Shown: positions 1 through 9,405 of the stretch, one piece after another
Position numbering within the stretch: position 1 is the stretch's first letter
Layout of the letters: each line of letters begins with the position of its first letter
Source: Oceanihabitans sp. 2_MG-2023
GTDB taxonomy: Bacteria; Bacteroidota; Bacteroidia; Flavobacteriales; Flavobacteriaceae
Assembly (NCBI RefSeq): GCF_030547245.1
Contig: NZ_JAUOQT010000002.1
Span: forward strand, 1-64,000
Length of the DNA stretch: 64,000 nt
Direction: 5' to 3'
Position numbers and translations under genes: made by a program
The notes under the pieces: model-generated
Told to the model about the DNA's origin: nothing
Databases searched by the model: none
The model's input: the letters and a program-made list of their open reading frames with translations, nothing else

Positions 1-51
1 ATAGAACTTTTTTATCGCTATTTTTAATATCTCTATTTCCGTAGCGGGGTG

Positions 52-81
52 CAAATATAGATACCTTTTTCTTTACAACAA
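52..81 (-). promoter_or_regulatory. Bacteroidota-type promoter pointing off the left edge
   Basis: On the minus strand a perfect TAnnTTTG -7 box (TATATTTG, 52-59) follows TTGTTG at 76-81, giving a TTG spacing of 16 or 19 bases, which fits the Bacteroidota housekeeping sigma consensus. The predicted transcript runs leftward out of the window through a leader holding CCCCGCTACGG and ending near AAAAAGTTCTAT. Such strong promoters and leaders occur before stable RNA operons in flavobacteria, but the gene itself is outside the window, so that link is only a guess. Confidence 0.55.
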
Positions 82-194
82 TAACTTTTTTAAGCTTTTT
101 TTTAATTATTTTTCCTAACCCCTTTTAGAAGCTTATTCTCAAGACTTTATAAATAAACTTTTTTTGTCTAATATTCTAACCGAACTCCAATATC

Positions 195-361
195 GCGTTA
201 AGGATAGAAGCGACATCCTTTTTGCGATACTAATACAATACAAACTATTTTAAAAAATAACTAGAAAATAGTAGGATGGATTATTGAAATACTAACAAGT
301 AACAAAAAGATATAGCGGAGAGCCTGACGATACTTAGCCCATAGGATAAGTAGCGGAACGC
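195..361 (+). repeat. Structured intergenic repeat, family R, copy 1
   Basis: The ends GCGTTA and GGAACGC could pair. The body has GACATCCTTTTT near the 5' side and AAAAAGATATAGCGGAGAGCCTGAC near position 304-328. The same order of blocks returns at 41577-41698, 54708-54788 and, inverted, 46077-46155. This copy carries an unusually long variable centre (about 229-300) and an altered 3' end. It may correspond to a conserved flavobacterial RNA such as the Flavo-1 motif, which I cannot verify without a covariance search. Confidence 0.5.
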
Positions 362-369
362 TATAATAG

Positions 370-2352
370 TTATAAAAAGAAGTTCCAAACAACACCGAAA
401 CGCACAGCAAAATCTCTATAAGGATAGTTTGGCGCGGAGTAATAGTCGTAGCCTGTCCATGCGGAATTAAAGTGTTCTGCTTTTAAATAGATTCTTGCTT
501 GACGAATTTTGGCATTGATAAAGAAGTCTAATCTTGGAAATGCTCCATATTCTTTTTGGTCTTGCACATAGAGTTCTGCTAAAACGGGATCATATCCATT
601 CATATAGTATTTAGTAAAATAGCTAAATGTGATTCCGGTTTGTAAAAAAAGCTCGTTATTAAAGAATGTATTAGAATAGTATAATGTATTACGCATTACA
701 AATTCTGGCACGTTTAAAGTATTATTTTCGTCTTTTACGTTTTGATATAATATGGTATTGTATAAACCTAGGTTTTTATACTTAATATCTTTTTCTACTT
801 TTAGTTTAAAGTAGTTTATTGTTGCATTATTTTGGTAAGGTTTTATTAGGCTATCGGTTGGATTACTTTTAAAATAAGTGTAGTCGTCTATATTTGAAAA
901 ACTCAAAGTAACATCTGCAATTTTATTAGACTGTAATTGCAATTCTATTTCTTGCGTTTTAGTGTTATTAAAATTGTTTTCCCAATTGTAGTTAATATAA
1001 TCGTTTTGAAATAATTGAAAGTTAAAATTAGGCGCTTTAGAGTTTGTATTAATTTTAGCACTTACCACAGCATCTTGGTTTATTGGGTATGTTGCTTTTG
1101 CTGTTAAAAAGTTACCATTAAAATCTCCTGCTATGTTTGCTCCTATTTCTCCTTCTAATTGAAATTTTTCAAACTTTTTATTATAGGATCCGCCTATGGC
1201 TAGCACTTGTCCTTTTAATCGATTCGTTACGGTGTTTCCGTTAAGAACCACCAAATTATCATATCCATAATTATAATCGTTATGACTAATGTTAAATTGT
1301 AAGGCTCCAAGCGTTTTATTGGTATAATTTACGTGTAGTTGGTTATAAAAATTTTCTAGTTTCACTTGTTTTTTTAAATCACTGGATCGGAAGGATTCAC
1401 CAAAATAATCGGTTTCATCATCCTGTTCAAACTGAAAAAATTTATCTTCAAAAGAAATAATATGACCTATAGACACCGTATTTGATGCTATAGAATCTTT
1501 TGGTTGTATTAAATTGTATTGATGATCTAAATGAAAACGTTTGCCTTTTAAAATGCTTTCGGCATCTTCAAAATTAACTTCTAAAACACCTCGATCTTTA
1601 AATTCGGAATCTCCAGACTCGAAGAAAATAATATTATCATCTTTTAATCCTCCGTTTTCTTCATTTAGCAAATCTTGAGCTACAAAGTGTGCATTAGCTG
1701 TATACCGTTTATTTTTAGTATTGTAGCTTGTTGTAAATCTAAAATTTCCGGTACTAGTTAAAATATGCTGGTATTTCCCTAAGGAACGTAAACCTTTATA
1801 TGCTATAGAAAAATTTAATTGAGGCGATGTATTGACGGTAAAAAAAGCATCTACTTGCTGTCCTTGTGAAAAAGCGGTTTTGTAATACAGCTCTGTTAAT
1901 GGTGTTGGAACACGATAGTAGTTTATATCTTCAATTTCCATATAATTAAAGTGTCTTGCTCTGGCACCAAACAAGGGCATGAGTTTATCACTATTAAAAT
2001 TATACGCAAGTTTATTATAGGTTTGACCAACGTTAGAGAATGGCAGTAACTCAAAATTATCTTTTCGTAAGTAATTAAATTTATATTCCTTTTTTATAGT
2101 TAGTGTTGTATCTACGTGCACTGTATCTCTTTTGTGAGAGATTATTAAGTAGTCTTGTATTTTTGCTATTGGGTCTTTAGTGTTATCTGTACTAGATTCT
2201 CTATTCGCTCTGGTTGAAGAAGAATCACTAATCGTATTAATTTGATTAGTTTCATTAATTTCGGTTTTATCTAATTTTTTTTTAGGTAATACTTGCGCAT
2301 GCCCAAAATGAAAAACACTTAATAAAAAGAATATCAGAATTTTTTGCTTCAT
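370..2352 (-). CDS. Putative outer-membrane porin (beta-barrel)
   Basis: This 660-residue protein starts with a clear signal peptide (hydrophobic stretch ending HFGHAQ at about residue 20). It then has a short Ser/Thr/Asn-rich linker followed by many alternating Tyr/Phe/Asn-rich segments and ends in VVWNFFL, a C-terminal aromatic terminus typical of outer-membrane barrels. It resembles the Bacteroidota 'putative porin' family and is divergent from rnhB, an arrangement I associate with flavobacteria. Substrate is unknown. The start is the first ATG, followed directly by Lys-rich signal-peptide sequence. A non-porin barrel role cannot be excluded. Confidence 0.7.
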   Translation of the reverse strand: MKQKILIFFLLSVFHFGHAQVLPKKKLDKTEINETNQINTISDSSSTRANRESSTDNTKDPIAKIQDYLIISHKRDTVHVDTTLTIKKEYKFNYLRKDNFELLPFSNVGQTYNKLAYNFNSDKLMPLFGARARHFNYMEIEDINYYRVPTPLTELYYKTAFSQGQQVDAFFTVNTSPQLNFSIAYKGLRSLGKYQHILTSTGNFRFTTSYNTKNKRYTANAHFVAQDLLNEENGGLKDDNIIFFESGDSEFKDRGVLEVNFEDAESILKGKRFHLDHQYNLIQPKDSIASNTVSIGHIISFEDKFFQFEQDDETDYFGESFRSSDLKKQVKLENFYNQLHVNYTNKTLGALQFNISHNDYNYGYDNLVVLNGNTVTNRLKGQVLAIGGSYNKKFEKFQLEGEIGANIAGDFNGNFLTAKATYPINQDAVVSAKINTNSKAPNFNFQLFQNDYINYNWENNFNNTKTQEIELQLQSNKIADVTLSFSNIDDYTYFKSNPTDSLIKPYQNNATINYFKLKVEKDIKYKNLGLYNTILYQNVKDENNTLNVPEFVMRNTLYYSNTFFNNELFLQTGITFSYFTKYYMNGYDPVLAELYVQDQKEYGAFPRLDFFINAKIRQARIYLKAEHFNSAWTGYDYYSAPNYPYRDFAVRFGVVWNFFL

Positions 2353-2483
2353 AATTATTTTTTAGACCTTGCAACAACCTAAAGCCGACTTGTCTTTTTT
2401 TTGCCAAAAATAGCAAATATCTAATAGGTATTAATTACAATTATACAATTTATAACAACGTGTTATTCTTAACAATTACTTAA

Positions 2484-3083
2484 ATGCTAAAATTAAACTA
2501 CTCGAATGTTAAATTTGAATGCGGCACAGACGAAGCTGGAAGAGGGTGTTTAGCTGGTCCAGTAACTGCTGCTGCAGTAATTTTACCTGATAATTTTAAA
2601 AACAAACTGCTTAACGATTCGAAACAACTAAGCGAAAAAAAACGAGATTTATTACAACCAATCATAGAGACAGAGTCCATTTGTTTTGGTTTTGCACATG
2701 TTTTTGAAGATGAGATTGACGAAATAAACATTCTAAATGCTTCTATATTAGCTATGCATAAATCTATTGCTAGTTTAAAACAAAAGCCCAATTTTATCAT
2801 TGTAGATGGGAATAAGTTTAAGCCTTTTAATGATATACCGCATGAGACTATTATTAAAGGAGACGGTAAATTTTTAAGTATTGCTGCTGCTTCGGTATTA
2901 GCAAAAACATATAGAGATGCGTATATGCATAAAATTCATGAAGAATTTCCGATGTACAATTGGAAACAAAACAAAGGATACCCTACAAAAGAACACAGAG
3001 AAGCCATAAGAAAGTATGGAATAACCAAATACCATAGAAAATCCTTTAGACTATTACCAGAACAATTACGTTTAGAAATATGA
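2484..3083 (+). CDS. rnhB: Ribonuclease HII
   Basis: RNase HII cleaves RNA in RNA-DNA hybrids and starts removal of single ribonucleotides from DNA, acting in the cytoplasm with Mg or Mn. The 199-residue length is normal. The signature GTDEAGRG lies near residue 14-21 with the catalytic Asp-Glu pair. IIVDGNK (about residue 105) supplies a further acidic residue, and [14 protein letters not shown] (about 132-145) is the second conserved block with the last catalytic Asp. The gene is divergent from the porin and has its own intergenic region of about 130 bases. All family residues I can check are present. Confidence 0.97.
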   Translation: MLKLNYSNVKFECGTDEAGRGCLAGPVTAAAVILPDNFKNKLLNDSKQLSEKKRDLLQPIIETESICFGFAHVFEDEIDEINILNASILAMHKSIASLKQKPNFIIVDGNKFKPFNDIPHETIIKGDGKFLSIAAASVLAKTYRDAYMHKIHEEFPMYNWKQNKGYPTKEHREAIRKYGITKYHRKSFRLLPEQLRLEI

Positions 3084-3228
3084 ATTGCTCGTTACATTTA
3101 GTAAATAAAAACCCATATTTGGATCTTATTACCTTTAACCTATATACTTTTAACACGTAAAATTTTTGAAGCATACAACTTTACATACTTTAGTACACTT
3201 ATAACATTAAATACTTAATCACACTTCT

Positions 3229-3236
3229 TATATTTG
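3229..3236 (+). promoter_or_regulatory. -7 promoter box (TATATTTG)
   Basis: A perfect TAnnTTTG box sits 18 bases before the ATG of the downstream lipoprotein gene. I see no TTG at the expected -33 distance, so the promoter may rely on the -7 box alone. Confidence 0.45.
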
Positions 3237-3254
3237 TAAAAATCCCTTTATTAT

Positions 3255-5690
3255 ATGAACAAAATTTGGAGTTTTTTCCTTCTTAGCCTTTTACTTATTA
3301 GTTGTAATACAAAAAATAAGCACATAAATACTACAGATTATATTCCAGAAAACGCTTCGGTAATTATTCAAGTAAACAATTTAGAAAGTTTAAAAAGCAA
3401 TTTCAATAATAATGATTTTTTAGAAGGATTAAATACAAGTAAATCCTATACTGATTTAACAAAAAAAATTCAAAATCTAAAATATTTAAACACCGTAAAT
3501 CCGCTTTTAATTTGTTTTAATTATGATGAAAAAGACAGTTTGCAATACACCGTTATCACGAAACAAACACCAGATTTATTTGCAATAGATTCCCTACCAA
3601 ATATTAGTATTGAAGCATATCTTTTTGAAAACCTATCCATTCACAAAACACAAATAGACAAAAGTGTTACCTACAACACTGTTATTGATAGTGTTTTTGT
3701 AGCTTCCTCTAGCAAAGATATTCTAGAAGCTTCTTTAATTACGACAAATAAAGACGATGAATTAAAAACGATTTTAAAAATAGGTGATACTAAAAAACCT
3801 TTTTCTATTCTAGTAAACAATAGCCACAAACCACCAATACAATCAGTTTTTATTAACGACAAAATTCTTTTTAAAAACTTTACAAACTACACGCTTGTTG
3901 ATGCAGATATAAATCAAGATGCAATTATTTTAAACGGCATTACCAAAGCAACAGACTCCACAAAGCACCTAATTAACATTTTTAAAAACACCATTGCTAA
4001 AGAAAATAAAACTGCAAACCTTACTCCAAGTAATGCAGATGGTTTTATGAGCTTTACATTTAACGATTTTTCTATTCTAAATAAAAATTTAAAACAATAC
4101 AACAAAGTAGATACACTAGCAACAGAAACATCCCTTTTTGATAATATTATTGAAGTTGGTGTTATTTACGAAGGAAAAAACCAAGCTGTATTTTTAAACT
4201 CATTAGATGTTATAGCTACCAAAGACGCTTTACTTAACGATCAAAATTTAGTAGAAACGTTTAGACAAACAAACATTTACGATTTTAGCAAAACAGCCTT
4301 ATTTAGCAATACCTTTTCGCCATTAATTACTTTTAAAGACGCGAATTTTTATGCCAATATAAACGACTACTTTCTTTTTACAAGTACCAAAGAAGCTTTA
4401 GAAAATATAATTGTCAACCATCAAAACAAGACAACATACAACGAAAAAGCATACTACAAAAACACTAAAGAACAGCTTACTAATGCTTCATCTTTACTTA
4501 TGGTTGCTAATCCTTCTGCTTTAAAAAATATTTTAGAAAACAATCTTGAAAAAGATCTAAATCTAAAATTAGGTGATTATAAAACTTCTGCTTTACAATT
4601 TGTATACGACACCAATTTTGCACATGTTAATGCTATTATTAAAAAGAACAAAATAACGGTTAGAGAAAATTCGGTTACTGAATTATACAATATAAAATTA
4701 GATGCCGACTTATTAAATAATCCACAACTAGTAGACAATCATATTAACAAACAAAAAGATATTGTAGTTCAAGACATAAATAACACTCTATATTTAATTT
4801 CTAATCGAGGAAAAGTGCTTTGGAAAAAGCAACTTCAAGGTCCTATTTTAGGTAAAGTACAACAAATAGACATGTACAAAAACGGAAGGTTGCAATTAGT
4901 ATTTGCAACTCCAAATCGCGTTTATGTTTTAGATAGAACAGGAAAAAACGTCGCTCCTTTTCCTTTAAAGTTTAATGATGTAATTACACAACCACTTTCG
5001 GTTTTCGATTATGATAACAATAAAAAATACAGACTAGTAGTAACCCAAGGAAAAAATATATTAATGTATGATGCCAAAGGAAAAACAGTAAAAGGGTTTA
5101 CATTTAAATCTGCAGAAAGCACCATTAATCACCAACCACAACATTTTAGAATAGGACGTAAAGACTACTTAACCTTTAAAACAGACAATAGGTTATATAT
5201 TTTAGACAGAATAGGAAAAACAAGAGTAACTCCAAAAAGCAAGTACTCTTTTTCTAATCAAGCGTTATACCTTTATTATAACAAATTTACAACCACAACC
5301 AAAGATGGAAAATTGGTAAGTTTTAATACCAATGGTACTAGCAATGAGCAAAACCTAAATCTTGGTAGTAAACACCATTTAGCAACTACTACAAAAACAT
5401 TAGTCGCACAATCTGAAAACAAGTTAACTATAAAAAGTAAAACTTTAGATTTAGATTTTGGTAATTATGACACCCCAAAACTTTTTTATATAAACGATAA
5501 GATTTATGTTTCTGCAACAGACCTGCAAACGCAAAAAGTGTACTTATATGATAGCAATGGTAAACTACAAAACAATTTCCCAGTATATGGAAACTCTGCA
5601 ATTGCTTTAGATAATTTAGATAAAGACCGAAATCTAGAGTTTGTTACCAAAGGAGAAAACGACGCTATCCTTATTTACCAAATAAACTAA
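3255..5690 (+). CDS. Large lipoprotein with propeller-like C-terminal repeats
   Basis: The 811-residue product begins with a lipoprotein signal peptide (lipobox LISC, Cys at about residue 17), so it should be lipid-anchored in the envelope. Residues of about 20-480 are mixed alpha/beta of no recognised family. Residues of about 500-811 contain short repeats such as YVLDRTGK, LMYDAKGK, YILDRIGK and YLYDSNGK, the pattern of beta-propeller blades of PQQ-like type. No catalytic motif is visible. A conserved flavobacterial envelope protein of unknown function is the safest reading. It is followed by a new promoter, so it appears monocistronic. Confidence 0.6.
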   Translation: MNKIWSFFLLSLLLISCNTKNKHINTTDYIPENASVIIQVNNLESLKSNFNNNDFLEGLNTSKSYTDLTKKIQNLKYLNTVNPLLICFNYDEKDSLQYTVITKQTPDLFAIDSLPNISIEAYLFENLSIHKTQIDKSVTYNTVIDSVFVASSSKDILEASLITTNKDDELKTILKIGDTKKPFSILVNNSHKPPIQSVFINDKILFKNFTNYTLVDADINQDAIILNGITKATDSTKHLINIFKNTIAKENKTANLTPSNADGFMSFTFNDFSILNKNLKQYNKVDTLATETSLFDNIIEVGVIYEGKNQAVFLNSLDVIATKDALLNDQNLVETFRQTNIYDFSKTALFSNTFSPLITFKDANFYANINDYFLFTSTKEALENIIVNHQNKTTYNEKAYYKNTKEQLTNASSLLMVANPSALKNILENNLEKDLNLKLGDYKTSALQFVYDTNFAHVNAIIKKNKITVRENSVTELYNIKLDADLLNNPQLVDNHINKQKDIVVQDINNTLYLISNRGKVLWKKQLQGPILGKVQQIDMYKNGRLQLVFATPNRVYVLDRTGKNVAPFPLKFNDVITQPLSVFDYDNNKKYRLVVTQGKNILMYDAKGKTVKGFTFKSAESTINHQPQHFRIGRKDYLTFKTDNRLYILDRIGKTRVTPKSKYSFSNQALYLYYNKFTTTTKDGKLVSFNTNGTSNEQNLNLGSKHHLATTTKTLVAQSENKLTIKSKTLDLDFGNYDTPKLFYINDKIYVSATDLQTQKVYLYDSNGKLQNNFPVYGNSAIALDNLDKDRNLEFVTKGENDAILIYQIN

Positions 5691-5745
5691 ACGTCAAACA
5701 GTTAAACAAAATAACCCGTTTTTTTTTATGTTTCTTTTGAGAAAA

Positions 5746-5775
5746 TGTTAACTTTAGCATCTCCTTACTATTAAC
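5746..5775 (+). promoter_or_regulatory. ECF-type promoter, copy F (lipoprotein and CHAT genes)
   Basis: TGTTAACT (5746-5753) is followed after exactly 16 bases by ATTAAC (5770-5775), and the ATG is 35 bases further on. This is the same two-box layout found before five other units of this region. The AAC core of the upstream box is what many ECF sigma factors recognise at -35. It would drive the 213-residue lipoprotein gene and possibly the CHAT gene behind it. Confidence 0.7.
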
Positions 5776-5809
5776 TAGCTACAGTGTAACCCAAAAAACA
5801 TTTAAAATT

Positions 5810-6451
5810 ATGAAAACACGTTATGTAGTACTAGTACTATTATCCTTTATTATGTTCTCCAACATTAGTTGTGACGAAGACGACATCTTTCCACAAAACG
5901 AAGAAGATCCGTTATTTACTTCTACCAACTATATTTACGAAGGCGACTTACGTAAATACTATTTAGAAAGTGAAAACACAAGACTAAATGACAGTATTGC
6001 TGTTTGGCAACAAATTCCAGATTCGGATCCCGCTTATGACATTACCCAAAACCATATAGCGGAAGCATATGCTACTATTGAAACCAATGACATGGAATCG
6101 GACACCATTGTAAGTCCTACAGAGGCATTTTTAATTATTAACCCAATTCCTCCAATTCCTCCTGCTCCTTCACCATGTTTATGCTTAATTGTAAATAATA
6201 CGATTGGCTCGATTGCTTTACAGCCAGGAACTAATCAAATGAGTTTAACTATAACTTCTACAGAAGATGAAGAAACTTTGGTAAACACAACCCCAAATTC
6301 GTTAATAAGCACCATACCAGATACAAACAATACAGGAATGTATCAACCTTTCCAATTTGGACAAGAAGGTTTTATAGGAGAAGCAATGATTAGCGTGCAA
6401 ACAGAAAATAACAGTTATTCGTTTCTAGCTGATTTTTATACTCCTCAGTGA
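5810..6451 (+). CDS. Lipoprotein of unknown function in the sigma module
   Basis: The 213-residue protein has a signal peptide with lipobox NISC (Cys at about 21), then an acidic stretch (DEDD) consistent with outer-membrane export in Bacteroidota. A Pro-rich patch (PIPPIPPAPSP, about residue 113-124) precedes CLC and a beta-rich C-terminal half. I recognise no family. It lies directly behind an ECF-type promoter and 69 bases ahead of the CHAT protease gene on the same strand, so it may be a partner or ligand of that protein. That link rests on position only. Confidence 0.65.
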   Translation: MKTRYVVLVLLSFIMFSNISCDEDDIFPQNEEDPLFTSTNYIYEGDLRKYYLESENTRLNDSIAVWQQIPDSDPAYDITQNHIAEAYATIETNDMESDTIVSPTEAFLIINPIPPIPPAPSPCLCLIVNNTIGSIALQPGTNQMSLTITSTEDEETLVNTTPNSLISTIPDTNNTGMYQPFQFGQEGFIGEAMISVQTENNSYSFLADFYTPQ

Positions 6452-6490
6452 TAAATAACAGTTTATTAATACTTTAAATATTTGTAAATT

Positions 6491-6520
6491 AGTCTTCAAT
6501 TAAATTTGAAGACTTTTTTT
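6491..6520 (+). terminator. Hairpin with T-run touching the CHAT start codon
   Basis: AGTCTTCAA (6491-6499) pairs perfectly with TTGAAGACT (6506-6514) over a 6-base loop, and is followed by T6 (6515-6520) and then at once by the ATG at 6521. As DNA it has the form of an intrinsic terminator for the lipoprotein gene. As RNA it could also be an attenuator or a translational block for the next gene. Confidence 0.65.
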
Positions 6521-9283
6521 ATGAAAAACAAACTGTTTTTATTCCTCCTTTTTCTTTCTACAACTAATTTCTTTGGACAAAGCACAAACGACTCTATTTA
6601 TTCTAGTAATATTTACTCTTTGTTTATTAAAGCTAATCAATTTATATACGCTCAACAAGATTCCGCTTATCATTATTACAATGAAATAAATAAACTTGCC
6701 AGAAACAAAAACGACTTTGAAACTCTAATACATAGTATAAATGCATCCAATAAAAGTGCTGCACATTTTTACGATTTAGAGAGAATGAAAGCGAATTTCA
6801 AACAACTAGATTCTATTGTTTTAAAAAACGAAACCAAATTAAAAGAAATAGAAAATGTCCTGTTTTATACAAATTCAATAAACCAAGATAAAGGCATCTA
6901 TTATTATTTATTAAATAATAATGAAAAATCTCGGAATGCCTTTCTTACTATTATTAACACAACAGAAGCATTAAAAGAAAAGGAATTAAATGTATATCAT
7001 CTAGACCTATTAACCAGCGCCTATAGTTTTATAGCCAAAATGTATTTTAATGATGGCAAGTATGATTTAGCAAAAGAATACTATACAAAGAATATTCATA
7101 TATTAGAAACAAAAAAAGCAAATGATCTTTATAAAATTAATAGAAACTATAGTTTACTAGCCGAAGTTTTAAAAAGTCAAAAACAATATACCTTATCTAA
7201 TTCCTACTTTAAAAAATCGCTAGCGTTCAACTTGAACAATAACGGAAACTCTAGCAGTATCATTACCGAAGCAAACCACTTACTAGAAAATTATTTGACT
7301 ACAAAAAAAATAGATAGTTCTACTTACTACCTAAAAATCATGCAAGATAATCTTTCTGAAAATCACCCAAGATGGAATGTTTTTCACGAAGCAAAGGCCA
7401 AAATTCTACAAGCAGAAAACAACTATCTAGAAGCAGAAAAAGAACTCCAAAGAGCTTTAGAACTTATAAAGCAAAAATGGCTAAACCAACCTCATAATAC
7501 TATTGCAGAAGCGTATAACAACTTAGGTTTGCTACATGCAAAATTTAATCAGCCAGAAAAAGCTTTAGAAAATTATAATCTTGCATTGCAGCAATTTTCA
7601 ATCAACGTAAATCCTTCCACTATTAATCAAACTACTCTTTTAAAAATATTAAAGAATAAAGCTGAAATTTTAAATGCACTAGCCAATCCTTCCGGAAGTT
7701 TAGAAACTGTAAATGAAGCCATACAAACCTTAGACCTATTAAAACCAAGTTTTAAAAACAATACCGACAAGCTCTTTTTAATGGAAGAAGCTTTTCCTAT
7801 TTTCGAGTCTGGGTTAGAAGCAACCTATAACCTATATCAAAAAACGAAGCAAGATTCGCTAATAGATAAGGCTTTCTTTTATTCTGAAAAAAGTAAATCC
7901 GCACTTTTACTAGAAGCACTTTTAAGCACTAAAGCAACAACTTTTGCAAATATTCCAAAAGAAATTATTGAGCAAGAGCAAGTATTAAAATCTAAAATAA
8001 ATCATACCGAAAAACAGATCAATAGATCTGCAAATGATGTATTACAAGAGCAATTATTTCAATTAAAAAACGAATACAGAGATTTAATAACTACCATTGA
8101 AACCAACTACAAAAGTTATTTTAATTTAAAGTATAATTCGGAAGTTATTTCTGCAGATCAAGTGCAAGATCTATTAAAACCAGAAGATGTATTGCTTTCC
8201 TATTTTTATGGAAACCATGCTATTTATACCATTGCAATTACCAAGAGCTCAAAAACCATTCAGCGTCATAAAATATACACCAATTTAGAAGACGAGATTA
8301 TTGGCATCTACCAAATGCTTAACAATCCGAAGTCAAATTTAAAAACCTTAAATAGCAAAACATATACTTTATATGAAAAATTAGTTGCTCCGAGTTTGGC
8401 AAATATAAATCCTAAAAACATAATCATTGTAGCAGATGGTTTATTGAATTACATTCCGTTTTCCAGTCTAAATACAGATACAACAAAGAACAAATATTTA
8501 GTAGAAGACCATGCCATTAGTTATGCTAATTCTGCTACTTTACTAAAACAGCTTATCGAAAAAGAAGTGGTAAACAATGAAGTCCTTGCCTTTGCTCCTA
8601 GTTTTAGTAATGCTTCTTCTACCTTATTACCATTACCCAACAATACTGCAGAAGCAACAGATATTTTAAATTATTTTAAAGGAAAAACATTAACTAGCAA
8701 CCAAGCTACACTCGAAAATTTTAATACCGAAAGCAGCAAATACGGCATTCTTCATTTTGCAACACATGCTATTTTAGATGATGAAACTCCAGAATATTCT
8801 TATTTAGCATTTCAACCAAATGCAACCAATAATAACTTATTATATGTAAGCGATTTGTATAATTTAAACCTGAACACCAATTTAGTAACTTTAAGTGCTT
8901 GCGAAAGTGGTATTGGAAACTTGAAACGTGGTGAAGGTTTTATGAGTCTTGCTCGCGGATTTTATTTTAGTGGAGCATCAAGTATCTCTAGTACTTTATG
9001 GAAAATTAACGATGCTTCTGCACTAAAGATTATGGATTCTTTTTATAAAAACCTATCTAAAAAAGAACCTAAAAATAGCGCTTTACAAAAAGCACAAATC
9101 GCTTTTTTAAACACTAATAAACAGAATGCTTTAATACATCCATATTATTGGTCTGGATTTGTAATTTCTGGAAACACAACCGCTTTAGCTTCTAGTAGTA
9201 ATTTGATATGGTATATTTTAGGTGGAATTGTTTTTATTATAGCAGGTGGAATATTTAGAAAACGTACAAAATCAAAAATATAA
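6521..9283 (+). CDS. TPR-CHAT caspase-like protein, membrane anchored
   Basis: From the ATG at 6521 the product is 920 residues. It has a signal peptide ending near FFGQ, tetratricopeptide-like helical repeats from about 30 to 430, a helical linker, and a C-terminal CHAT (clan CD, caspase-like) domain. The catalytic dyad is intact: His749 in HFATHA and Cys794 in LSACESG. Residues of about 895-912 form one transmembrane helix followed by RKR, which would leave the TPR and protease domains in the periplasm. A TTG at 6506 is in frame but lies inside a hairpin and would put residues before a good signal peptide, so I reject it as the start. The gene converges with the sigma/anti-sigma pair. Its substrate is unknown. 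Confidence 0.85.
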   Translation: MKNKLFLFLLFLSTTNFFGQSTNDSIYSSNIYSLFIKANQFIYAQQDSAYHYYNEINKLARNKNDFETLIHSINASNKSAAHFYDLERMKANFKQLDSIVLKNETKLKEIENVLFYTNSINQDKGIYYYLLNNNEKSRNAFLTIINTTEALKEKELNVYHLDLLTSAYSFIAKMYFNDGKYDLAKEYYTKNIHILETKKANDLYKINRNYSLLAEVLKSQKQYTLSNSYFKKSLAFNLNNNGNSSSIITEANHLLENYLTTKKIDSSTYYLKIMQDNLSENHPRWNVFHEAKAKILQAENNYLEAEKELQRALELIKQKWLNQPHNTIAEAYNNLGLLHAKFNQPEKALENYNLALQQFSINVNPSTINQTTLLKILKNKAEILNALANPSGSLETVNEAIQTLDLLKPSFKNNTDKLFLMEEAFPIFESGLEATYNLYQKTKQDSLIDKAFFYSEKSKSALLLEALLSTKATTFANIPKEIIEQEQVLKSKINHTEKQINRSANDVLQEQLFQLKNEYRDLITTIETNYKSYFNLKYNSEVISADQVQDLLKPEDVLLSYFYGNHAIYTIAITKSSKTIQRHKIYTNLEDEIIGIYQMLNNPKSNLKTLNSKTYTLYEKLVAPSLANINPKNIIIVADGLLNYIPFSSLNTDTTKNKYLVEDHAISYANSATLLKQLIEKEVVNNEVLAFAPSFSNASSTLLPLPNNTAEATDILNYFKGKTLTSNQATLENFNTESSKYGILHFATHAILDDETPEYSYLAFQPNATNNNLLYVSDLYNLNLNTNLVTLSACESGIGNLKRGEGFMSLARGFYFSGASSISSTLWKINDASALKIMDSFYKNLSKKEPKNSALQKAQIAFLNTNKQNALIHPYYWSGFVISGNTTALASSSNLIWYILGGIVFIIAGGIFRKRTKSKI

Positions 9284-9355
9284 AGTTATGTATACCGTAT
9301 ACAGTGTGGAATGATAAAGCTTACAAACCATAACCAAAATCCTTTTTTGTTACAA

Positions 9356-9400
9356 CTTCTCGATACAATTGCAATAAAAAATTGCAATCACTCGAAGTGA
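9356..9400. repeat. Intergenic palindrome, family S, copy 1
   Basis: CTTCTCGATACAATTGCAAT is mirrored by ATTGCAATCACTCGAAGTG around an A-rich loop. Other copies lie at 41611-41653, 51353-51398, 51999-52034 and 52886-52933. It sits between the convergent CHAT and anti-sigma genes and could also end both transcripts. Confidence 0.55.
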
Positions 9401-9405
9401 TACTA

